DNA from: Archaeoglobales archaeon
GTDB lineage: Archaea > Halobacteriota > Archaeoglobi > Archaeoglobales > Archaeoglobaceae
DNA: 9,175 nucleotides
Reading direction: 5' to 3'
Assembly (NCBI GenBank): GCA_003663055.1
Contig: QMZF01000024.1
Span: forward strand, 1-9,175
Shown here: in pieces, positions 1-5,909 of the stretch
Layout of the letters: every line of letters starts with the position of its first letter
How positions within the stretch are numbered: position 1 is the first letter of the stretch
Made by a program: the position numbers and the translations under genes
The notes under the pieces: generated by a model
The model's database searches: none
Seen by the model: only the letters and a program-made list of their open reading frames with translations
What the model was told of the DNA's origin: nothing

Positions 1-323
1 TCGCAAAGGCCGATCCAATAAAGGGTGAGATTCCACTGATATACGTCGTTCTCAAGAAGGGTTGCGAACCAAGTGATGAGATGGTGAGGGAGTTGAAGAC
101 ACACTTGAGATCTACGATGGGGCCCGTTGTTGCATCAGATGCTATGATAACGTTTGTTGAGATACTACCAAAGACTAGGAGTGGTAAGATAATGAGGAGG
201 CTGTTGAGGGCTGTTGCCGAAGGTAAGCCCTTAGGAGATGTAACGACACTTGAGAGTGATGTTGCTGTTGAGGAGGCGAAGAGGGCTTATGAGATGGTGA
301 AGTCCGCACTTGAGGGTGTTTAG
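1..323 (+). CDS. acs: Acetyl-CoA synthetase (AMP-forming), C-terminal end, partial
   Basis: About 106 C-terminal residues of an AMP-forming acetate-CoA ligase; the 5' part lies outside the window, and the frame is open from base 3. The enzyme converts acetate, ATP and CoA to acetyl-CoA, AMP and PPi in the cytoplasm. The diagnostic stretch is PKTRSGKIMRR; its second lysine (codon 186-188) is the catalytic lysine that is reversibly acetylated in well-studied bacterial Acs. Before it comes STMGPVVASDAMITFVEILP, the usual approach to that motif, and after it the LGDVTTLES segment and a charged C-terminal helix, both typical of Acs tails. The downstream symporter genes fit a role in acetate assimilation. 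A propionyl-CoA synthetase or another Acs-like acyl-CoA synthetase cannot be excluded from the tail alone. Confidence 0.93.
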   Translation, partial: AKADPIKGEIPLIYVVLKKGCEPSDEMVRELKTHLRSTMGPVVASDAMITFVEILPKTRSGKIMRRLLRAVAEGKPLGDVTTLESDVAVEEAKRAYEMVKSALEGV

Positions 324-406
324 ATAAAAAATTGGGGGTGATGTGGGTGGAGCAATACAGTTTGGTTTGTGTTGGATTAAAAACTTTTGGATTGCAGGGG
401 TGAAAA

Positions 407-642
407 ATGATGGCAGAGGTTGCAGAGGTCGAATTTAAGGAGATTGCAAGGACGACGCCAACTTGGCTTGGTGCGCTGCTAGACGACATGCTTGCACACA
501 AGGCTGTGAGCGAAGCGGCAGTCATAGGCGAGCCGAGAATTCTGAGGGCTATAGAGAAGGGTGAGGCGATAGGAGACGCAACAACGCTCGAAGACGAGAC
601 AGCGTTGAGGAGGCGAAGAAGATAGTGGAGGAAGCGGAATAG
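407..642 (+). pseudogene. Decayed second acetyl-CoA synthetase copy (internal deletion plus frameshift)
   Basis: Read from the ATG at 407, this gives a 72-residue product made of two pieces of Acs that are not adjacent in an intact enzyme. Residues about 21-43 (LLDDMLAHKAVSEAAVIGEP and neighbours) match the segment where Acs reads roughly LGTAELEDxLxxHxAVxEAAVIG. It is joined directly to RILRAIEKGEAIGDATTLED, which normally follows the catalytic-lysine motif. About 60 residues, including PKTRSGK, are therefore missing at a junction near 535/536. Near 604 one base is lost: the annotated frame runs into an Arg-rich tail and stops at 625. The next frame reads VEEAKKIVEEAE and stops at 640-642, matching VEEAKRAYEMVKSA at the end of the upstream gene. 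The first 20 residues are not recognisable. Most likely a relic of tandem acs duplication; a functional small protein is unlikely. Confidence 0.82.
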
Positions 643-668
643 AAATAATTTAGAATTTAAATAATTAT

Positions 669-704
669 TGAAATTGTGTATTAAAGTTGGGCTAGTCTGG
701 ACTA
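669..704 (+). promoter_or_regulatory. Putative promoter with palindromic operator for the symporter operon
   Basis: A purine-rich BRE-like stretch (669-674, TGAAAT) is followed by a TATA-like GTATTAAAG at 678-686. This would place transcription start near 708, ahead of the small symporter subunit. Between the two lies a perfect dyad, TAGTC-TG-GACTA (693-704), at a position where a bound repressor would block initiation. The elements are short and the region is AT-rich, so this is a suggestion only. Confidence 0.3.
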
Positions 705-737
705 TCTCGGAGGTTTGTAAGGTTTGGAGGTGTGCGG

Positions 738-1013
738 ATGGGGATTGATGTGAAAGGAAAAAAGAAGGAAGAAGCGTACAGGGAATACTGGAGGAAGCTG
801 AAGGTAATAACAGTCGTATGGATGTTGCTGTGGACCATACCCGCCATACTTCTGCACATCCCAATTGAAACAACCAAGTCTATCAGAATTTTCAACGGAA
901 TACCGCTGCACTGGTTCAATGCTGCGTTTCTGGCGGTTGTCATTGGAATACTGCTGATCTTTGCCTACGCGTTTGTAATGGACAGACTCGATAGAGAAAT
1001 TCTGGGAAAATGA
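738..1013 (+). CDS. Sodium:solute symporter small subunit (DUF4212)
   Basis: A 91-residue protein with a charged N-terminus, an EAYREYWRKLK segment, two hydrophobic helices (about residues 22-40 and 58-80) and the ending FVMDRLDREILGK. The YW(R)...L pattern and the terminal MxRLDRE motif are typical of the DUF4212 small subunit that accompanies one class of SSF sodium:solute symporters. It is an inner-membrane partner of the next gene; its exact role is unknown for the family. The ATG at 738 is chosen because GGAGGT at 726-731 lies 6 nt upstream. A GTG at 732 would abut that ribosome-binding site with no spacer. The stop codon overlaps the ribosome-binding site of the large subunit gene, so the two are probably translated together. 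Confidence 0.9.
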   Translation: MGIDVKGKKKEEAYREYWRKLKVITVVWMLLWTIPAILLHIPIETTKSIRIFNGIPLHWFNAAFLAVVIGILLIFAYAFVMDRLDREILGK

Positions 1014-1022
1014 GGTGGTACC

Positions 1023-2777
1023 ATGGGATTGGGAGGTAAAAATGCGATTATCGCAGTGTTCGTGTGCTATTTCGCTGTAGTTGCAGCAATAGCATCAACG
1101 GGGAACACGTTCGTAGCTTCTGCCGTAGCCGTCTTTGGCTCGCTCTTCATATACCTTGCAGTGGCTCTAATAATGAGGTCGCACGCCGCTGCAGACTTCT
1201 ACGTTGCAGGCAGGGACATAGGTGCAATACCCATAGGGTCATCAATTGCATCGAACTGGATGAGCGGCGCATCTTTCGTTTCAATGGCAGGAGCCATTGC
1301 CCTTCTTGGCTTCGACGGACTGCCGTACATCATAGGATGGACTCTCGGTTATTGCATCGCAGCATTCATGATCGCTCCGTTCATAAGGAAGTCTGGAACG
1401 TATACAGTTCCGGAATTCATTGAAACGAGAGCAGCGAACTGGTCTGTTGCAAGGCTTATAGCAGTTCTAATGCTTTTCATAGTCTCGTTCACGTATTTGA
1501 CTGCTCAGCTTGTCGCAACAGGAGTCATCATCGGGAGATTCCTCGGAATTCCCGCAGTTATCGGGGCATTTCTTGGGTCTGCGGTAGTTATACTGTTCGC
1601 GGGAACTGGAGGCTGGAGGTCTGTCGTCTGGGTTCAGGTTACCCAGTACTGGATACTGATAATCGCCTACTGGGTTGCGTTCATCATAGCAGCGTTTGCA
1701 GCAGGAATATTTAATCCGTGGCCGCATTTTGGATATGGCGAGCTACTAAGTCAGCTTGAGGCAAGAGAAGTATCATTTGGTCTTCTACCGTTCACAGAAC
1801 CCTTTGCAAGAGCTTTCGCCGGAGGAACTGGGCAGCTCAACTGGATTCTTGGAGCCCTCGTTCTGATGCTTGGAACCGTCGGCTTACCGCACGTACTATC
1901 GCAGTTCTACCTGGTTAGAGATGTCAGAACAGCAAGATACGGTGTTGGATGGGGTCTGACGTTTATAGCGTTGCTTTACGTTACAGCTCCTGTCTATGCC
2001 ATACTCGCAAGGTATGCCTTCTCACAAGTTTGGGGCATGCCCGCTGAACAAGCATCGCAACTCGGATGGATACAGAAGTGGCTTCCTACGGGACTCGTGA
2101 AGCTCAACGATCTGAATGCCGACGGAATAATTCAACCGGCTGAGCTTTCATTCCATAAGGACATAGTTGTCATTGGAATGCCGGACATGTGGGGGCTGAT
2201 TTGGTTCATCGCCGTAATAGTTGCAGTTGGTGGACTTGCGGCAGCGTTAAGCACTGCAAACGGATTGCTAATGGTTATGACCGTAGGGGCAACGAGGGAC
2301 ATATACAAGAGATTCATAAATCCGAAAGCGTCAGAAATCAAGGAAATATGGATTGGCAGAACAATGCTTGTGTTGCTTGCTGTGATTGCCGGAATTCTTG
2401 GCTCACTTGCTATAAGCGATCCAACGTTCTCTAAGTACGTCGCATTGCTCGTTGGTTGGGCTTTCGTCTTCGCTACTGCATCATTTACACCGTCGGTAAT
2501 ACTGGGCATATTCTGGAAAGGGCTCAACAGATACGGTGTGGTTGCAGGAATGATTGCAGGGATGGCAGTTGCTCTGCCTTACGTTGCTGGAGTCGGATTG
2601 TTTGGAATGGAGCCGATAGTGATAGCAGGAAACAAGATCGGCACGATAGCTTGGGGAATAGTACCGTTCTTCGTTAACCTGATAGTGTCAATAATAGTCT
2701 CGCTTATAACTGGAGGAGAAAAACAGAACCCGCCAGAAACGATCAGGTTTGTCGATGAGATGAAGATGCCAGGATAA
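1023..2777 (+). CDS. Sodium:solute symporter, large subunit, probable acetate transporter (SSF family)
   Basis: 584 residues, about 13 hydrophobic segments. SSF signatures include FYVAGRDIGAIPIG (59-72), ASNWMSGASF (76-85), a GWxxGY region (105-110) and GGLAAALSTANGLL (403-416). The last is the TM8-equivalent where Ser/Thr residues form the Na2 site in vSGLT and PutP. Proteins paired with DUF4212 form a distinct SSF branch, often next to acs, so Na+-driven acetate (or short-chain carboxylate) uptake is likely. Residues 363-374 carry an EF-hand-like loop (DLNADGIIQPAE) in a soluble segment before the TM8-equivalent. GAGGTG just upstream of the ATG at 1023 supports this start, and the gene lies 9 nt after the small subunit. 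The substrate is inferred from context; other monocarboxylates are possible. Confidence 0.92.
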   Translation: MGLGGKNAIIAVFVCYFAVVAAIASTGNTFVASAVAVFGSLFIYLAVALIMRSHAAADFYVAGRDIGAIPIGSSIASNWMSGASFVSMAGAIALLGFDGLPYIIGWTLGYCIAAFMIAPFIRKSGTYTVPEFIETRAANWSVARLIAVLMLFIVSFTYLTAQLVATGVIIGRFLGIPAVIGAFLGSAVVILFAGTGGWRSVVWVQVTQYWILIIAYWVAFIIAAFAAGIFNPWPHFGYGELLSQLEAREVSFGLLPFTEPFARAFAGGTGQLNWILGALVLMLGTVGLPHVLSQFYLVRDVRTARYGVGWGLTFIALLYVTAPVYAILARYAFSQVWGMPAEQASQLGWIQKWLPTGLVKLNDLNADGIIQPAELSFHKDIVVIGMPDMWGLIWFIAVIVAVGGLAAALSTANGLLMVMTVGATRDIYKRFINPKASEIKEIWIGRTMLVLLAVIAGILGSLAISDPTFSKYVALLVGWAFVFATASFTPSVILGIFWKGLNRYGVVAGMIAGMAVALPYVAGVGLFGMEPIVIAGNKIGTIAWGIVPFFVNLIVSIIVSLITGGEKQNPPETIRFVDEMKMPG

Positions 2778-2790
2778 AATTTTAAATTTA

Positions 2791-2798
2791 TTTTTCTT
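2791..2798 (+). terminator. T-tract, possible archaeal terminator of the symporter operon
   Basis: A TTTTTCTT run lies 13 nt after the stop codon of the large symporter subunit, in a very AT-rich 69-nt gap. Archaeal RNA polymerase terminates at such U-tracts without a hairpin. No stem-loop is visible. Read-through into the DUF1646 gene remains possible. Confidence 0.4.
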
Positions 2799-2808
2799 AA
2801 TATTTTAC

Positions 2809-2822
2809 GAAAAACTATTTTT
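2809..2822 (+). promoter_or_regulatory. Putative promoter of the DUF1646/nucleotidyltransferase operon
   Basis: CGAAAA (BRE-like, 2809-2814) followed by CTATTTTT (TATA-like, 2815-2822). This is about 29 nt upstream of the ATG at 2847 and would give a very short leader. The whole gap is AT-rich, so another TATA position (around 2799-2808) is equally conceivable. Confidence 0.3.
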
Positions 2823-2846
2823 AGTTGTAGTGCATGCGGTGGAAGG

Positions 2847-3938
2847 ATGACTGTAATTTCCGCAGAGCCCATACCACACATCGCTGCTAGTTTATTTACG
2901 ATCTTCCTGATAGTACTAATTCTGCCATTCAAAGTCAGGAAAATAGAAGAAAACCTAGAAGCTTTCTTTCTTGCAATGGGTATACTTGCCGTAACGGTTT
3001 CAAGTCTCTGGAGTGTTGAACTCGTGAAGGAAGCTTTGAAGGATCCTGTAAGCGTGGGCGGTTTGCCCATAGGCATATTCCAAGTTGTGCTCTTTGCGGG
3101 AATTGCAATCTACAAGTTCAGCAGACAGATATACGGCGGTATTATTAGCGCCATGAACAAACTCGGCTTGAGATTCTTCGTTTTTCTGCTCATACTGCTG
3201 TTAAGTCTTGCATCGAGCATAATATCGGTGATAGTAACTGCTGTTATTCTTTCCGAGATAATAGCAGTCATGCCAATTGAGAGAGAGAAGAAGGTTAAAA
3301 TTACCGTTATAACGTGCTTTGCCGTTGGATTGGGAGCTGCTTTAACACCTGTAGGTGAACCTCTATCAACAATAGCTGTCTCGAAGCTTAAGGGCGAGCC
3401 TTATCATGCGGACTTCTTTTTCCTCTTCGATCTGCTGGCCGTGTACATCATACCTGGGGTCGTTGTGCTGTCTGTTCTTGGTTCCATGCTCGTGAGTAAA
3501 GCGAAGGGCAGTACGGAGGTGCCAGAATATACGGAAAGTCTTAGATTTGTTATTTTAAGGGCTTTTAGAGTCTACATGTTCGTTGCGGCCTTAGTTCTAC
3601 TGGGGAGGGGTCTAACACCCCTCGTTATATGGTACTTTACGAAAATTCCTCCTCAAGTACTGTACTGGGTGAACATGATCTCAGCAGTATTGGATAACGC
3701 CACACTCACCGCAGCAGAGATAGCACCACAACTCAGCTTGATGCAGATAAAAAGCGCCCTAATTGGCCTACTTATTTCTGGAGGAATGCTGATACCGGGA
3801 AACATACCAAACATAGTTGCAGCAGGAAGGCTCAGAATTACGAGCAAGGACTGGGCAAGGACAGGCGTTCCGCTCGGCCTTGTGCTGATGACCGTATACT
3901 TTGTTATTCTGCTTCTGGAGGGCTCTGTCCATGCTTGA
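2847..3938 (+). CDS. DUF1646 family predicted cation transporter
   Basis: 363 residues, about 9-10 membrane helices. It resembles the archaeal DUF1646 group, which by motif layout belongs with the ion transporter superfamily that includes NhaD and ArsB. There are two repeat-like signature regions. The first is GLGAALTPVGEPLSTIAVSK (161-180), a discontinuous-helix motif. The second runs from SAVLDNATLTAAEIAP (279-294) to GGMLIPGNIPNIVAAGR (312-328), with the conserved Asp-Asn pair and GN-PN motif expected at an ion site. The likely role is Na+/H+ antiport or another cation or anion exchange; the substrate is unknown. A purine-rich GGTGGAAGG lies just before the ATG. Its last 8 nt overlap the next gene, so it is probably translationally coupled to the CBS-nucleotidyltransferase. 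Sodium handling would complement the Na+-driven symporter upstream (inference). Confidence 0.85.
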   Translation: MTVISAEPIPHIAASLFTIFLIVLILPFKVRKIEENLEAFFLAMGILAVTVSSLWSVELVKEALKDPVSVGGLPIGIFQVVLFAGIAIYKFSRQIYGGIISAMNKLGLRFFVFLLILLLSLASSIISVIVTAVILSEIIAVMPIEREKKVKITVITCFAVGLGAALTPVGEPLSTIAVSKLKGEPYHADFFFLFDLLAVYIIPGVVVLSVLGSMLVSKAKGSTEVPEYTESLRFVILRAFRVYMFVAALVLLGRGLTPLVIWYFTKIPPQVLYWVNMISAVLDNATLTAAEIAPQLSLMQIKSALIGLLISGGMLIPGNIPNIVAAGRLRITSKDWARTGVPLGLVLMTVYFVILLLEGSVHA

Positions 3939-5313
3939 GGGCTTTGACTTGCAGGCTGTGAGGATAAGGGACATAATAATCGATGAGCCAGCTATTGTGC
4001 ATCCTTCAATGAGCATAAGAGATGCGGCGAGGCTAATGGATAGGATGGGAAAATCCTGTGTGCTTGTGGCGGATGTTGAAGTGAAGGGCATAGTTACTGA
4101 GGGAGACATAAGAAGGGCTGTGGCAGGCGAAGTTGAGTCTTCGGAACCTATAAGTAAAATTATGACCACGAACTTGATTACAATTGACGAAAATGCAACG
4201 CTCTTCGATGCTGTCGTTCTATTCTTCAAAAACGGTATAAGACATCTCCCGGTTAAGAGAGGAAAGAAGATAACTGGCGTGATAACGATTAACGAAGTTC
4301 TGCTTTTTGCTTCCCGCATTCCATTCTACTTTCTTGACAGTTCTGCAAAGGCCCAGAGCATATGGGAGCTCAGATCGATATACTCAAGGCTCAATGCATA
4401 CATTCTCGAAATCCTTGCAAGGGACGAATACACCAATCCGGTCTACTTTGGCAAGATACTCGGCTACATAAACGACCAGATACTCAGGAGCGTTGTTAGG
4501 TTAAGCATCGAGGAATTGGGCAAACCCCCTTCAAGGTTTAGCTTATTTGTCACGGGCAGCGAAGGCAGGCTTGAGCAGCTTATAAAAAGCGATCAGGATA
4601 ACGCAATGATCTACGAGAACGCAGCCCACAGAGATTACTTCGTTGAACTTGGCAGACTAATACACTCGAATCTCCTTGAAATAGGCTTTCCCGATTGTAG
4701 AGGTGGTTACACTGTTGGTAATGAAGAGTGGGTTAAGCCAGCAGAAGATTGGATCAATCTGATTTCTGAGTGGGGATCCGTTTTTTCTTCAGAGAATCTG
4801 CTTAACATCTCTATATTTGCAGACATGAGATTGGTTTACGGAGACGTTTCACTCTTTAACTACGTTAGAAGTGCACTCTACAGACTCGGGGAGAAGGAGG
4901 CGATATTCGTAAAACTTCTCAGCGAAGCTTTGAAGTTTAGACCTCCCGTGGGCTTCGCCGGAAGATTAACTTCGGAAGTATTGGACATTAAAAAGGATGC
5001 CATAGCTCCAGTTGTAATGCCGATTAGAGCTCTCGGTCTTAAATTCAACGTGAAATCGCACAACACTGCTGATAGAATTGAAGAACTTTCTGGAAAGGCT
5101 ATGAGCCCAGAATTAGCAACTAATCTGAGGATGAACTACGTTTTCCTTAAAAGAATGCAGTTTTTAACGCAGGTCAAGAACATAAGACTTGGTAGACCGG
5201 AGATCAACCGGTTAAAGCTCAAGGAATTGCCAAAGCTAAGGGTGGACTTTATAAAAAACTCTTTAAGAAGCATTGCTGAATTTCAGAAAATGATTGCAGC
5301 GAGGTATCTTTAA
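3931..5313 (+). CDS. CBS-pair / GlnD-like nucleotidyltransferase (DUF294 with DUF294_C), catalytic signature intact
   Basis: 460 residues from the ATG at 3931, which has GGAGG 9 nt upstream; the frame stays open to an upstream TTG at 3901 that is less plausible. Two CBS motifs cover about 11-65 and 74-130 and probably bind adenine nucleotides. A helical linker leads to a DUF294 nucleotidyltransferase: GSEGRLEQ (209-216) then SDQDNAMIYE (220-229), the GS...DxD pattern of the Pol-beta/GlnD fold with D221 and D223 as metal ligands. FADMRLVYGD (296-305) and the helical DUF294_C region (about 280-455) follow. The N-terminal cNMP-binding domain often seen in bacterial relatives is absent. It presumably transfers a nucleotidyl group to a protein or small molecule, by analogy with GlnD; the target is unknown. 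It overlaps the DUF1646 gene by 8 nt and ends 8 bp from a convergent gene. Confidence 0.88.
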   Translation: MLEGFDLQAVRIRDIIIDEPAIVHPSMSIRDAARLMDRMGKSCVLVADVEVKGIVTEGDIRRAVAGEVESSEPISKIMTTNLITIDENATLFDAVVLFFKNGIRHLPVKRGKKITGVITINEVLLFASRIPFYFLDSSAKAQSIWELRSIYSRLNAYILEILARDEYTNPVYFGKILGYINDQILRSVVRLSIEELGKPPSRFSLFVTGSEGRLEQLIKSDQDNAMIYENAAHRDYFVELGRLIHSNLLEIGFPDCRGGYTVGNEEWVKPAEDWINLISEWGSVFSSENLLNISIFADMRLVYGDVSLFNYVRSALYRLGEKEAIFVKLLSEALKFRPPVGFAGRLTSEVLDIKKDAIAPVVMPIRALGLKFNVKSHNTADRIEELSGKAMSPELATNLRMNYVFLKRMQFLTQVKNIRLGRPEINRLKLKELPKLRVDFIKNSLRSIAEFQKMIAARYL

Positions 5314-5321
5314 ATTCTGAG

Positions 5322-5909
5322 CTACCATATGAATTTCTCTCTCTTTCCTATTCTACTAAGCTCTGCAAGACTAACTCCGTATTCTGACAATCTTATCAGC
5401 TGTTTCTGAAATATGCAGGCCGTATAGTACGCATCGGCAAGAGCTGTGTGCCTGTAAATCTTGCAAAGTCCGTACTTCTCTATTAGCCCATCCATATCTA
5501 GATCCTCATTTCTTCCCTCTCTTCTCGCGAGCCATCTCTCAATCTGGGAAATGTCAACCCAATCGAACTCAAACTTCATTTTAACTTTCGAAAAGTGATT
5601 TTTGAGAATTTCAGCATCGAATTCTGAGTAGCACACAACGACACTGCCCTCAACGATTCTCCTAACCCTTTCGGCTATTCTCTCAAAGCTAGGTGCTTCA
5701 TTTATTGCATCTATCCCTATTCCGTGGAACTTTATAGACTCGGCCCTAAATTTTTTTGGCTTTACAAGGCTGAAAAAGTACCCTCCTATAAGAATTCTGC
5801 TTCCTAACATTGGAATTATGGCTATTTCGATTATCTCATCTTTCTTCGGACTTAAACCTGTGGTCTCCACGTCTAAGGCTGAGTATCTAGCAGAAAGAAT
5901 TTCTGTCAT
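5322..5909 (-). CDS. DEDDh 3'-5' exonuclease, DnaQ/PolC-epsilon-like
   Basis: 195 residues with all acidic motifs of the DEDDh fold. ExoI is LDVETTGL (D13, E15), ExoII is VVCYSEFDAEIL (D98) and ExoIII is HTALADA (H154, D159, spacing H-x4-D). It should degrade DNA or RNA from the 3' end using two metal ions. It has no polymerase or BRCT domain. In ExoII the usual His-Asn before the Phe-Asp is replaced by Tyr-Ser-Glu. I recall similar GYYLEFD-type motifs in exonucleases encoded beside DUF294 genes in bacteria, so this probably belongs to that associated group and not to replication proofreading. The ATG lies in an ATGA overlap with the stop of the upstream cNMP/CBS gene, so the two proteins are very likely made together. 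Confidence 0.88.
   Translation of the reverse strand: MTEILSARYSALDVETTGLSPKKDEIIEIAIIPMLGSRILIGGYFFSLVKPKKFRAESIKFHGIGIDAINEAPSFERIAERVRRIVEGSVVVCYSEFDAEILKNHFSKVKMKFEFDWVDISQIERWLARREGRNEDLDMDGLIEKYGLCKIYRHTALADAYYTACIFQKQLIRLSEYGVSLAELSRIGKREKFIW

Noticed and set aside
341..403. Short 20-codon frame (ATG at 341) between acs and its relic, preceded by GGGGGTG
   Set aside because: The G-rich stretch abuts the ATG with no spacer, the peptide has no recognisable pattern, and the gap is probably debris from the decayed second acs copy.
709..722. First GGAGGT (709-714) followed directly by TTG-TAA, a possible start-stop attenuator
   Set aside because: The GGAGGT is duplicated 17 nt downstream at the true start; a start-stop element with no spacing is not convincing.
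175..873. Long minus-strand open frame of 232 codons opposite the acs tail
   Set aside because: Ser/His/Pro/Leu-rich low-complexity translation, shadow of coding sequence and AT-rich spacer; no domain or start signal.
3901..3930. TTG start adding ten residues to the CBS-nucleotidyltransferase
   Set aside because: The ATG at 3931 has a properly placed GGAGG and gives the usual short lead into the first CBS motif.
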